The position numbers and the translations under genes are program-made. Below, piece after piece: positions 11,630-23,700 of a stretch of DNA of 64,000 nt. The notes under the pieces are model-generated. The model was not told the origin of the DNA and did no database searches. It saw nothing but the letters and a program-made list of their open reading frames with translations. How positions within the stretch are numbered: the stretch's first letter is position 1; each line of letters opens with the position of its first letter. This DNA comes from Siphonodentalium dalli (lineage: Eukaryota; Mollusca; Scaphopoda; Gadilida; Siphonodentaliidae): NCBI GenBank assembly GCA_032622095.1, contig CP136068.1, positions 124,133,989-124,197,988 on the forward strand, read 5' to 3'.

Positions 11630-11775
11630 GGGAGCCTTTATTCGGCGTCGGAGAGGCCTGGTGCCCCTTTGTGCTCTTCATATACATTTTGAACTTAGAC
11701 AGAGCCTTTATTCGGCGGCGGCCCTTTGTGCACTTCGCGCACATTTTGATCGTTTTAACAATTTGACATTTAAAA
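11630..11775. repeat. local direct duplication, about 72 bp
   Basis: GAGCCTTTATTCGGCG begins at 11631 and again at 11702, each followed by a CCCTTTGTGC and CACATTTTGA-like stretch. The second copy lacks about 12 bases. No coding evidence. Confidence 0.65.
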
Positions 11776-11884
11776 TTTTTTTTATTGAAAATATTATTGA
11801 ACTGCCTGCTCACTTTAGCAAAAACTTTTTTTGTTTAAACTAATTTGTGTTTAAATCAATTTTTTTAAATCCAACGCCGTTAGA

Positions 11885-12005
11885 ACATCCGCCAGGGTAT
11901 ATACCCCGAGTCATCGCACAACATTTGGTTAAAATATCTTCAGGGGTCTGGTAGACAAATCGCGAAATGACAGACAGACATACATACATATTCTACTCTT
12001 TTATA
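11885..12005 (+). mobile_element. RTE-like 3-prime tail fragment
   Basis: CCAGGGTATATACCCCGAGT is followed by TTGGTTAAAATATCTTCAGG and by GACAGACAGACATACATACA. The layout resembles the tail at 9489-9805 and the known 3-prime ends of RTE elements. Too short to classify further. Confidence 0.45.
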
Positions 12006-12059
12006 AAGACCTAAAAAAAAGTAAGTTCTCCAATAATTTAATGCCCTATATATGTTCGT

Positions 12060-13238
12060 CAAGCGACGTTCAGGAGAAGGTTAGAAAAAACCATCTGTAT
12101 ATTTAACATTTCCCCATGTTCTCAATTCGTTAAAAATTTCAAAACGATCGTGTGAATAACATAGGAGATACATGGTATTATATATTCGGGTATTATATAT
12201 TATATTATAGGTGTTTATATATAGATATGCATGACAATGCCAGCTGATCTTACGTACAATGATGCTTACCTCTAAACGAAGCATATGTGTCTTCTATTAT
12301 CACGAGTTCTGATCCCGAGCTGGGAACTTTGGGTGTCACTGGAATCAGAAACGAGATTGTGATTACGATGGGACTTGGACATCGCAGCAAGAACACAATG
12401 ATTCACGCTGGTCATCCTATAATCCCCGTTGCGGGCAAATACTCAGTAAAACCGCTGCGGGCATGCAAGTTACGCGACGACCTGTAAGTTTGTTTAGTGG
12501 GCTATATTGCTTTTAATTTTACTTTTACCGGCATAATTCTGGATCCGCATCGTGTTTGATGGACCCAACATCTAACAATTGTTGACAGATGGAAGAATAC
12601 GGCTCAATTTGGTTACAAAATGACCGATGGATGGTGAGAATAAACAGTCCATAAATTTTGTGTTATTTTGATTATTACGTTTCAGTTTGAAGCAAATTTG
12701 AATAATGTTGAAAACGTTCCATTGATATAGATATTTATTATATGCTTCCCCATTAAATAGTGGGAAATTGCCGTGGCGTAGAGCGTTATATCCATCGCCT
12801 GGACCGACTCGATGGATAACACTGACCGACTCGATGGATAACACAATAGTATTACTTTTTCGGAGATTACTTCCGGTTTATAGCGGCGAATCACATTAAG
12901 TTTCGAAGCGTATCAATAACAGCCGGACTATTGTTTTAATTATTGATTTTCACGGTTCATAAACTGTTATTTAATTGTTATAATGTTAACTAATTTGTTT
13001 TAATATATTCTTATCACTAAATTATGTATGCATTAATTTTCTCGCATCATTTCAGAATAAACAATGGGGACTATTTCTTATGGCGGCTATGCTCGATATT
13101 TGTCATTCAGTTGTGAGCAAATCAATTGATGGAATGTAAACAAAATGCAAATGTCGAAGCTTTCTAACAATTTGAAGTGAACTGTACGACAAAATTAGCA
13201 GTTTTGGTGCGGTTTATAGCGCATTTAATAAAAAGAAA
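12060..13238. other. non-coding; one repeat-related block
   Basis: The block at 12340-12470 (TGATTACGATGGGACTTGGA, then CATCCTATAATCCCCGTTGC) is related to the minisatellite units at 13928-14175 and to the sequence just before them at 13880-13925, which there is in the opposite orientation. At 12805-12845 a 22-bp unit, GACCGACTCGATGGATAACA, is repeated twice in tandem. No exon could be supported. Confidence 0.45.
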
Positions 13239-13325
13239 ACCTACGGGTTTTGGTTGAATACCCGGATTATCTTCCTTGCACCCACTCATGAGATAATTCG
13301 GGTATTCAACCAAAACTCGTAGGTA
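13239..13325. repeat. inverted repeat, 34-bp arms
   Basis: CCTACGGGTTTTGGTTGAAT and ACCCGGATTATCT on the left pair with AGATAATTCGGGT and ATTCAACCAAAACTCGTAGG on the right; about 17 bases separate the arms. Likely a small foldback element. Confidence 0.85.
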
Positions 13326-13927
13326 TTCTCTATATCTTAGGACGCTAAATCTTCATTTCCAGCAATATTTGCTGAATTAATGTAAGAAAAACCCGAATAA
13401 TTATGACGACACTCCCAATTGTTCGAGTAAAACCCGTTACGGGCTTGATTGAAGCCTGCAGTGGGGTTTACTGCCACCCGCCACGGGGTTTACTTATAAT
13501 CGTAGTATGGTAAGTTTGGAAGACTTAACAATTCGGGTTACTGGATTGATATTCGGGGAGCATACTTTTAAAACATGTCAACAGATGATTATGCCAGAAA
13601 CTAGCTTCATACATGTAACCAATATTTCGATTAGTGCAAATTTCGATGGATGCATGTCGAATTAACCTTGAAATAAGGAATTCGCTCGACTAAGATTAAG
13701 TTTTTTCTGATGAATGGTTATCTAAGTTATCCCTGGACTTTTGTCACAGCCTACATTATCGTTTCCCCATATACGGGACCACTTTCTAACACTACTATTT
13801 AAATGCACCACTTGAAACTAATTAAACCAACCTTGTGGGAAATTTAATCATCTGCGTGCCCGCTTCGTGTTTTACTGACGCCCGCAGCAGCGTTTACTTG
13901 CCCACGGGATTATAGGATAACAAGCGT

Positions 13928-14175
13928 GATGATTATTTCGACACAGTATACATATCTATTATGATTACGATGGTGCGTGGACATCGGAAACCAAGAACAA
14001 AATGATTATTTCGACACAGATTGCATAGCTATATTATGATTAAGATGGGACATGGACATCACACACCAAAAACTCAATGATTCTTTCGACACAGTATATA
14101 CATAGCTATTATGATTCCGATGGGGCGTGGACATCTCAAAGAAATTACACAATGATTATTTCGACACAGTATACA
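13928..14175. repeat. minisatellite, period 74-75 bp
   Basis: The word ATGATTATTTCGACACAG (or ATTCTTTCG) starts at 13928, 14002, 14077 and 14152. Each unit also contains TATTATGATTACGATG and TGGACATC. A second set lies at 14953-15200 in the other copy of the duplication. Confidence 0.85.
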
Positions 14176-14480
14176 CAAATAGGTAATACGTTCATTGATG
14201 TATTCGTCAATGTAAAGTAAATCGATAGAGTTTTATCTGCATCGTCTAAGATATTAAGTATGGGAACGCAACATTCGACGTGTATCTGAAGATGTACATT
14301 CATATAATGCTTATATATAAACGAACTACCACGGTCATGCTCGTGTGGTATTACGATGATTAACTTTCCGAAATTGAATGTCTCTATGAAGGTTTCGAGT
14401 CCGATTTCATTTAATGACAACGTATAGAACGTTGCGAAGGCATTCGTGTATATGATCGTTATAACTAGTATCCATGCCAT
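14145..14480 (-). CDS. unrecognised open frame with signal-peptide-like start (copy 1)
   Basis: From the ATG at 14480 the frame begins MAWILVITIIYTNAFA, a hydrophobic stretch that would suit a signal peptide or membrane anchor, followed by about 95 residues with no domain I recognise and a stop inside the minisatellite. A possible donor (GTATTA) lies near 14190. It sits downstream, in minus-strand sense, of the Ig exon at 16299-15967. The adjacent duplicate copy has the same frame broken by a 2-base deletion, which argues against strong constraint, at least on that copy. Could be chance. Confidence 0.2.
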   Translation of the reverse strand: MAWILVITIIYTNAFATFYTLSLNEIGLETFIETFNFGKLIIVIPHEHDRGSSFIYKHYMNVHLQIHVECCVPILNILDDADKTLSIYFTLTNTSMNVLPICVYCVEIIIV

Positions 14481-15160
14481 GCCCGCAGTCCTAGTTTCCT
14501 CGTGTGGCATGGAGCAATTACACATGCAGAGTCAAACTTCAAGTTTCAAAACAATGTGGCAAATATGCAGAGAGAAAGCTAATGCAATAAGCCTTGTCGG
14601 TGAGTCGCGGCCAGGCCCGTTCCGTTGCTGTAGTGCTACAGGTCAAAGTTCTGGAAAAGTATTCCATATATAGAATTCATGAATTAACCTTGAAATAAGG
14701 AATTCGCTCGACTATGATTAAGTTTTTTCTGATGAATGGTTATCTAAGTTATCCCTGGACTTTTGTCACAGCCTACATTATCGTTTCCCCATATACGGGA
14801 CCACTTTCTAACACTACTATTTAAATGCACCACTTGAAACTAATTAAACCAACCTTGTTGTGGGAAATTTAATCATCTGCGTGCCCGCTTCGTGTTTTAC
14901 TGACGCCCGCAGCAGCGTTTACTTGCCCACGGGATTATAGGATGACAAGCGTGATGATTATTTCGACACAGTATACATATCTATTATGATTACGATGGTG
15001 CATGGACATCGGAAACCAAGAACAAAATGATTATTTCGACACAGATTACATAGCTATATTATGATTAAGATGGGACATGGACATCACACACCAAAAACTC
15101 AATTATTCTTTCGACACAGTATATACATAGCTATTATGATACCGACGGGGCATGGACATC

Positions 15161-15503
15161 TCAAAGCAAGTACACAATGATTATTTCGACACAGTATACA
15201 CATATAGGTAATACGTTCATTGATGTATTCGTCAAAGTAAAGTAAATCGATAGAGTTTTATCTGCATCGTCTAAGATATTAAGTATGGGAACGCAACATT
15301 CGACATGTATCTGAATATGTACATTCATATAATGCTTATATATAAACGAACTACCACGGTCATGCTCGTGTGGTATTACGATGATTAACTTTCCGAAATT
15401 GAATGTCTCTATGAAGGTTTCGAGTCCGATTTCATTTAATGACAACGTAGAACGTTGCGAAGGCATTCGTGTATATGATCGTTATAACTAGTATCCATGC
15501 CAT
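15161..15503 (-). pseudogene. second copy of the same frame, with 2-base deletion
   Basis: The copy starts at the ATG at 15503 with the same hydrophobic opening, but a TA present at about 14424 in copy 1 is absent at about 15449 here, which shifts the frame shortly after the hydrophobic part. Beyond the deletion the sequence again matches copy 1 almost base for base. If copy 1 is not a gene, this is simply repeat sequence. Confidence 0.3.
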
Positions 15504-15638
15504 GAACGCAGTCCTAGTTTCCTCGTGTGGCATGGAGCAATTACACATGCAGAGTCAAACTTCAAGTTTCAAAACAATGTGGCAAATATGCAGAGAGAAA
15601 GCTAATGCAATAAGCCTTGTCGGTGAGTCGCGACCAGG

Positions 15639-15779
15639 CCCGTTCCGTTGTTGTAGTGCTACAGGTCAAAGTTCTGGAAAAGTATTCCATATATAGAATT
15701 CATGAATATTCAAAAGCTCCATATATGGAATGCTACTCCAGAACTTTGACCTGTATAGCACCAATACAACGGAACGGGG
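15639..15779. repeat. 141-bp palindromic repeat (GTAGTGCTACAGGTCAAAG family)
   Basis: The left arm CCCGTTCCGTTGTTGTAGTG, then CTACAGGTCAAAGTTCTGG, is matched by the right arm CCAGAACTTTGACCTGTA and AATACAACGGAACGGG, folding around ATTCATGAATATTC. Half-copies occur at 14620-14682, 26790-26871, 26998-27085 and 27150-27215 and in the duplicate near 30.7-31.1 kb. No target duplication could be fixed. Confidence 0.85.
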
Positions 15780-15966
15780 ATGTATCCAATATGGCCGCTA
15801 CTCAGTGATAAGGCTTATACAACCGTATGCACAGAGGCATTCGTCGATTGGTCAGTTTATGATTGGACTTACATGTATGTTGGATCTACTACTATTATTT
15901 ATTCCTCATTCGAGTTTTATATCAAATGTTTGACGACCAAACCTAACTCAGACTGTATATACCTAC

Positions 15967-16299
15967 CCGGTAATTTTACAATAACTTCATCAAAGTTTGA
16001 GAAGCCAGAACTGGACGTGATCCACCGTTCACTCTGACACCTGTACACAGTTCCGTTCGTCTTCTGCGACAAAGAAATATTAATAGTCCGAGTTTCTTCC
16101 ATCGTACACTCGTCGTAAACTTTTAGCATCCTCTGTTGCTTCCCTTCGACCAATCGGAATCGAGTATCTCCCGGAAGTCTGGCGTACCACTGTAAAAACG
16201 CAGCAGGATATCCAATGTTGGCGGAACATTTTAGTGGAAAAGACTCGTTATGTTCTATCACCAACACATCGTACGCTATCTGTGGTGTAGACGGTGGAA
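15967..16299 (-). CDS. immunoglobulin-domain exon (Ig 2)
   Basis: This 333-bp exon encodes 111 residues of one Ig-like domain. Cys25 (B strand, PLKCSA), Trp38 (LQWYA, C strand) and Cys88 (VYRCQ, F strand) give the canonical disulphide and core tryptophan; N74-I-S and N82-G-T are N-glycosylation sequons. The acceptor is TTTTCTGTTTTCAG at 16300-16313 and the donor is GTAGGT at 15966-15961. Both junctions are phase 1, as is usual for Ig-domain exons, and match the exon at 51269-50913. This implies an extracellular or receptor-type protein on the minus strand. The remaining exons (membrane span, tail) were not identified. A broken 125-bp copy of its middle lies at 26872-26996 and again at 30727-30851. 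The family is secure; the gene name is not. Confidence 0.85.
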
Positions 16300-16324
16300 C
16301 TGAAAACAGAAAAGAAATGTTCAT

Positions 16325-17115
16325 TACGATGTTGAACCATTAAAGTGACGCGAAGCACTCCGGTTGGGTGATCAAATATAGAATGGAGAATAATCTTGCT
16401 CTAAGTAGTTATGTTTTACAAATATTATATAAAAAATTGACAACACACGCCGTCATTAGTATATATTAATTAAATGCTGTGACTCTCCATGGCAAACTCG
16501 CTTTCGTTAGTTTATCGTCGGTTTATAGTTGCACCGGTCTCAAATCGAGAAGTAAATATTTACAATTGAGCGTAGTTCTGACGATGTTTTCTATGGAGTG
16601 GTATGGTTGATTTGCTTGAGATTTTCGGCGATGTTAGTAGAATGCTACATTCCTCCAGTTGGCATACATGTAGCACCTGGATACTAACTTATCAGTTTCA
16701 CTCATCCGAACTAGACAATAATATGCCTTTAATGATCATAAGGTTAGCGACAAACATTTTCCAGTCTTGTGAAAATCAGCTTAACCCTTTCTATACTAAA
16801 AACTCACTGATGCGTATAGTTCCCTCGGGAAATGTTCAGTTAATAAGTTCAACATATAGGTTCTTTGTTGAACTTATTATCTGAACATTTCCCCCAATGA
16901 ATAAGAATCATTCTGCTCTTGTATTATTTGTTTTTCTGTCTGTCAACATTTACTATACATTAACGCCCCAACAATGAATAATATACTTTTCCAATGTAAA
17001 ACGTTGATAACTGAATGGGAGAATCGATTCATATGGAAAGCGTTAAACACTGGAATGTGGAGGGGGAGTGCAAATAAAAACAGCCTGCGTATCATGATAT
17101 ATCCACAGATATATA
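16325..17115. other. intron sequence with one foldback
   Basis: A hairpin at 16826-16895 pairs GGGAAATGTTCAGTTAATAA with TTGAACTTATTATCTGAACA; the same motif occurs near 2467. AACCCTTTCTATACTAAAAA at 16781 has a shorter relative at 2330. Otherwise AT-rich with no exon. Confidence 0.5.
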
Positions 17116-17757
17116 TTCGCAAATAGTATGTTATAGTTCGCAAATAGTATGTTATAGTTCGCAAATAGTATATATAGTTCGCAAATAGTATGTTATAGTT
17201 CGCAAATAGTATGTTATAGTTCACAAGTAGTATGTTATAGTTCGCAAATAGTATGTTATAGTTCACAAGTAGTATGTTATAGTTCGCAAATATTATGTTA
17301 TAGTTCGCAAAATAGTATGTTATAGTTCGCAAATAGTATGTAATAGTTCGCAAATATTATGTTATAGTTCGCAAATAGTATGTTATAGTTCGCAAATAGT
17401 ATGTTATAGTTCGCAAATATTATGTTATAGTTCGCAAATAGTATGTTATAGTTCGTAAATAGTATGTTATAGTTCGCAAATATTATGTTATAGTTCGCAA
17501 ATATTATGTTATAGTTCGCAAATAGTATGTTATAGTTCGTAAATATTATGTTATAGTTCGCAAATAGTATGTAATAGTTCGCAAATATTATGTTATAGTT
17601 CGTAAATAGTATGTTATAGTTCGCAAATAGTATGTTATAGTTCGCAAATATTATGTTATAGTTCGCAAATAGTATGTTATAGTTCGCAAATAGTATGTTA
17701 TAGTTCGCAAATAGTATGTTATAGTTCGCAAATAGTATGTTATAGTTCGCAAATAGT
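17116..17757. repeat. edge domain of array A made only of 21-bp units
   Basis: The first 640 bases carry variants such as AAATATTATG, TTCGTAAATAG and TATGTAATAG, and no 20-bp TATGTTTAG unit until about 17760. After that point the two lengths are mixed. The edge therefore has its own history within the array. Confidence 0.75.
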
Positions 17758-20700
17758 ATGTTTAGTTCGCAAATAGTATGTTATAGTTCGCAAATAGTAT
17801 GTTATAGTTCGCAAATAGTATGTTATAGTTCGCAAATAGTATGTTTAGTTCGCAAATAGTATGTTTAGTTCGCAAATAGTATGTTATAGTTCGCAAATAG
17901 TATGTTATAGTTCGAAAATAGTATGTTATAGTTCGCAAATAGTATGTTTAGTTCGCAAATAGTATGTTTAGTTCGCAAATAGTATGTTATAGTTCACAAA
18001 TAGTATGTTTAGTTCGCAAATGGTATGTTATAGTTCGCAAATAGTATGTTATAGTTCACAAATAGTATGTTTAGTTCGCAAATAGTATGTTATAGTTCGC
18101 AAATAGTATGTTATAGTTCGCAAATAGTATGTTATAGTTCGCAAATAGAATGTTTAGTTCGCAAATAGTATGTTATAGTTCGCAAATAGTATGCAATAGT
18201 TCGCAAATAGTATATTTAGTTCGCAAATAGTATGTTATAGTTCGCAAATAGTATGTTATAGTTCGCAAATAGTATGTTATAGTTCGCAAATAGTATGTTA
18301 TAGTTCGCAAATAGTATGTTTAGTTCGCAAATAGTATGTTATAGTTCGCAAATAGTATGTTATAGTTCGCAAATAGTATGTTTAGTTCGCAAATAGTATG
18401 TTTAGTTCGCAAATAGTATGTTATAGTTCGCAAATAGTATGTTATAGTTCACACGTAGCATGTTATAGTTCGCAAATAGTATGTTATAGTTCACAAATAG
18501 TATGTTATAGTTCACAAGTAGTATGTTATAGTTCGCAAATAGTATGTTTAGTTCATAAATAGTATGTTTAGTTCGCAAATAGTATGTTATAGTTCACAAG
18601 TAGTATGTTTAGTTCGCAAATAGTATGTTTAGTTCGAAAATAGTATGTTATAGTTCGCAAATAGTATGTTATAGTTCACAAGTAGCATGATATAGTTCGC
18701 AAATAGTATGTTATAGTTCACAAATAGTATGTTAAGGTTCACAAGTAGTATGTTATAGTTCGCAAATAGTATGTTTAGTTCACAAATAGTATGTTTAGTT
18801 CGCAAATAGTATGTTATAGTTCACAAATAGTATGTTTAGTTCGCAAATAGTATGTTATAGTTCGCAAATAGGATGTTATAGTTCGCAAATACAATGTTAT
18901 AGTTCGCAAATAGTATGTTTAGTTCGCAAATAGTATGTTATAGTTCGCAAATAGTATGTTTAGTTCGCAAATAGTATGTTATAGTTCGCAAATAGTATGT
19001 TATAGTTCGCAAATAGTATGTTATAGTTCGCAAATAGTATGTTTAGTTCGCAAATAGTATGTTTAGTTCGCAAATAGTATGTTATAGTTCACAAATAGTA
19101 TGTTTAGTTCGCAAATAGTATGTTATAGTTCGCAAATAGTATGTTATAGTTCGCAAATAGTATGTTATAGTTCGCAAATAGTATGTTTAGTTCGCAAATA
19201 GTATGTTATAGTTCGCAAATAGTATGTTATAGTTCGCAAATAGTATGTTTAGTTCGCAAATAGTATGTTTAGTTCGCAAATAGTATGTTATAGTTCGCAA
19301 ATAGTATGTTATAGTTCACAAGTAGCATGTTATAGTTCACAAGTAGTATGTTATAGTTCACAAATAGTATGTTATAGTTCACAAGTAGTATGTTATAGTT
19401 CGCAAATAGTATGTTTAGTTCACAAATAGTATGTTTAGTTCGCAAATAGTATGTTATAGTTCACAAGTAGCATGTTATAGTTCACAAGTAGCATGTTATA
19501 GTTCGCAAATAGTATGTTTAGTTCGCAAATAGTATGTTATAGTTCACAAGTAGCATGTTATAGTTCGCAAATAGTATGTTTAGTTCGCAAATAGTATGTT
19601 TAGTTCGCAAATAGTATGTTATAGTTCGCAAATAGTATGTTATAGTTCGCAAATAGTATGTTTAGTTCGCAAATAGTATGTTTAGTTCGCAAATAGTATG
19701 TTATAGTTCGCAAATAGTATGTTTAGTTCGCAAATAGTATGTTATAGTTCACAAGTAGCATGTTATAGTTCGCAAATAGTATGTTATAGTTCACAAGTAG
19801 CATGTTATAGTTCGCCAATAGTATGTTTAGTTCGCAAATATTATGTTATAGTTCGCAAATAGTATGTTATAGTTCGCAAATAGTATGTTTAGTTCGCAAA
19901 TAGTATGTTTAGTTCGCAAATAGTATGTTATAGTTCGCAAATAGTATGTTATAGTTCACAAGTAGCATGTTATAGTTCGCAAATAGTATGTTTAGTTCGC
20001 AAATAGTATGTTATAGTTCGCAAATAGTATGTTTAGTTCGCAAATAGTATGTTTAGTTCGCAAATAGTATGTCATAGTTCGCAAATAGTATGTTTAGTTC
20101 GCAAATAGTATGTTTAGTTCGCAAATAGTATGTTATAGTTCGCAAATAGTATGTTATAGTTCACAAGTAGCATGTTATAGTTCGCAAATAGTTTGTTATA
20201 GTTCGCAAATAGTATGTTATAGTTCGCAAATAGTATGTTATAGTTCGCAAATAGTATGTTATAGTTCGCAAATAGTATGTTTAGTTCGCAAATAGTATGT
20301 TTAGTTCGCAAATAGTATGTTTAGTTCGCAAATAGTATGTTTAGTTCGCAAATAGTATGTTATAGTTCGCAAATAGTATGTTATAGTTCACAAGTAGCAT
20401 GTTATAGTTCGCAAATAGTATGTTATAGTTCACAAATAGTATGTTATAGTTCACAAGTAGTATGTTATAGTTCGCAAATAGTATGTTTAGTTCACAAATA
20501 GTATGTTTAGTTCGCAAATAGTATGTTATAGTTCACAAGTAGTATGTTTAGTTCGCAAATAGTATGTTTAGTTCGCAAATAGTATGTTATTGTTCGCAAA
20601 TAGTATATTATAGTTCACAAGTAGCATGTTATAGTTCGCTAATAGTATGTTATAGTTCACAAGTAGTATGTTATAGTTCGCAAATAGTATGTTATAGTTC

Positions 20701-23700
20701 GCAAATAGTATGTTTAGTTCGCAAATAGTATGTTATAGTTCACAAGTAGTATGTTATAGTTCACAAATAGTATGTTTAGTTCGCAAATAGTATGTTATAG
20801 TTCGCAAATAGTATGTTATAGTTCGCAAATAGTATGTTCGCAAATAGTATGTTTAGTTCGCAAATAGTATGTTATAGTTCGCAAATAGTATGTTCGCAAA
20901 TAGTATGTTTAGTTCGCAAATAGTATGTTATAGTTCGCAAATAGTATGTTATAGTTCACAAGTGGCATGTTATAGTTCGCAAATAGTATGTTATAGTTCA
21001 CAAGTAGCATGTTATAATTCGCAAATAGTATGTTATAGTTCGCAAATAGTATGTTATAGTTCGCAAATAGTATGTTTAGTTCGCAAATAGTATGTTTAGT
21101 TCGCAAATAGTATGTTTAGTTCGCAAATAGTATGTTATAGTTCGCAAATAGTATGTTATAGTTCGCAAATAGTATGTTTAGTTCGCAAATAGTATGTTTA
21201 GTTCGCAAATAGTATGTTATAGTTCGCAAATAGTATGTTACAGTTCGCAAATAGTATGTTTAGTTCGCAAATAGTATGTTATAGTTCGCAAATAGTATGT
21301 TTAGTTCGCAAATAGTATGTTCAGTTCGCAAATAGTATGTTATAGTTCGCAAATAGTATGTTATAGTTCGCAAATAGTATGTTTAGTTCCCAAATAGTAT
21401 GTTATAGTTCGCAAATAGTATGTTTAGTTCGCAAATAGTATGTTTAGTTCGCAAATAGTATGTTATAGTTCGCAAATAGTATGTTATAGTTCACAAATAG
21501 TATGTTTAGTTCGCAAATAGTATGTTATAGTTCGCATATAGTATGTTATAGTTCGCAAATAGTATGTTATAGTTCGCAAATAGTATGTTTAGTTCGCAAA
21601 TAGTATGTTATAGTTCGCAAATAGTATGTTATAGTTCGCAAATGGTATGTTTAGTTCGCAAATAGTATGTTATAGTTCGCAAATAGTATGTTATAGTTCG
21701 CAAATAGTATGTTACAGTTCGCAAATAGTATGTTATAGTTCGCAAATAGTATGTTTAGTTCGCAAATAGTATGTTTAGTTCGCAAATAGTATGTTATAGT
21801 TCACAAGTAGCATGTTATAGTTCGCAAATGGTATGTTATAGTTCGCAAATAGTATGTTATAGTTCGCAAATAGTATGTTTAGTTCGCAAATAGTATGTTT
21901 AGTTCGCAAATAGTATGTTATAGTTCACAAGTAGTATGTTATAGTTCACAAGTAGCATGTTATAGTTCGCAAATAGTATGTTATAGTTCGCAAATAGTAT
22001 GTTTAGTCCGCAAATAGTATGTTTAGTTCGCAAATAGTATGTTATAGTTCGCAAATAGTATGTTTAGTTCGCAAATAGTATGTTATAGTTCGCAAATAGT
22101 ATGTTATAGTTCGCAAATAGTATGTTATAGTTCGCAAATAGTATGTTATAGTTCGCAAATAGTATGTTATAGTTCGCAAATAGTATGTTTAGTTCGCAAA
22201 TAGTATGTTATCGTTCGCAAATAGTATGTTATAGTTCGCAAATAGTATGTTTAGTTCGAAAATAGTATGTTTAGTTCGCAAATAGTATGTTATAGTTCGC
22301 AAATAGTATGGTATAGTTCACAAGTAGCATGTTATAGTTCGCAAATAGTATGTTATAGTTCGCAAATAATATGTTATAGTTCGCAAATATTATGTTATAG
22401 TTCGCAAATAGTATGTTATAGTTCGCAAATAGTATGTTTAGTTCGCAAATAGTATGTTTAGTTCGCAAATAGTATGTTATAGTTCGCAAATAGTATGTTA
22501 TAGTTCGCAAATAGTATGTTTAGTTCGCAAATAGTATGTTTAGTTCGCAAATAGTATGTTATAGTTCGCAAATAGTATGTTATAGTTCACAAATAGTATG
22601 TTTAGTTCGCAAATAGTATGTTATAGTTCGCAAATAGTATGTTATAGTTCGCAAATAGTATGTTATAGTTCGCAAATAGTATGTTATAGTTCGCAAATAG
22701 TATGTTTAGTTCGCAAATAGTATGTTTAGTTCGCAAATAGTATGTTATAGTTCGCAAATAGTATGTTATAGTTCGCAAATAGTATGTTATAGTTCGCAAA
22801 TAGTATGTTATAGTTCGCAAGTAGTATGTTATAGTTCGCAAATAGTATGTTATAGTTCGCAAATAGTATGTTTCGTTCGCAAATAGTATGTTTAGTTCGC
22901 AAATAGTATGATATAGTTCGAAAATAGTATGTTATAGTTCGCAAATAGTATGTTTAGTTCGCAAATAGTATGTTATAGTTCGCAAATAGTATGTTATAGT
23001 TCGCAAATAGTATGTTATAGTTCGCAAATAGTATGTTTAGTTCGCAAATAGTATGTTTAGTTCGCAAATAGTATGTTATAGTTCGCAAATAGTATGTTTA
23101 GGTCACAAATAGTATGTTTAGTTCGCAAATAGTATGTTATAGTTCACAAGTAGTATGTTTAGTTCGCAAATAGTATGTTTAGTTCGCAAATAGTATGTTA
23201 TAGTTCGCAAATAGTATGTTATAGTTCACAAATAGTACGTTATAATTCACAAATAGTATGTTTAGTTCGCAAATAGTATGTTATAGTTCACAAGTAGCAT
23301 GTTATAGTTCACAAATAGTATGTTATAGTTCACAAATAGTATGTTATAGTTCACAAGTAGCATGTTATAGTTCACAAGTAGTATGTTATAGTTCACAATT
23401 AGCATGTTATAGTTCGCAAATAGTATGTTATAGTTCGCAAATAGTATGTTCTCAAATAGTATGTTTAGTTCGCAAATAGTATGTTTAGTTCGCAAATAGT
23501 ATGTTATAGTTCACAAGTAGCATGTTATAGTTCACAAGTAGTATGTTATAGATCACAAGTACCATGTTATAGTTCGCAAATAGTATGTTATAGTTCACAA
23601 ATAGTATGTTATATTTCGCAAATAGTATGTTTAGTTCGCAAATAGTATGTTATAGTTCACAAGTAGCATGTTATAGTTCACAAATAGTATGTTATAGTTC

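Larger units (their letters stand above)
13661..15703. repeat. 1,022-bp tandem duplication, two copies
   Basis: ATTAACCTTGAAATAAGGAA opens the first copy at 13661 and the second at 14683; both end with CCATATATAGAATTCATGAA. The copies are nearly identical apart from scattered substitutions and small indels (for example GTTGTGGG against GTGGG near 14860), so the event is recent. Each copy contains the minisatellite and an open frame on the minus strand. Confidence 0.92.

Noticed and set aside
12271-12420. Serine-rich C-terminal-like frame on the minus strand
   Set aside because: It overlaps sequence related to the nearby minisatellite and has no defined acceptor.
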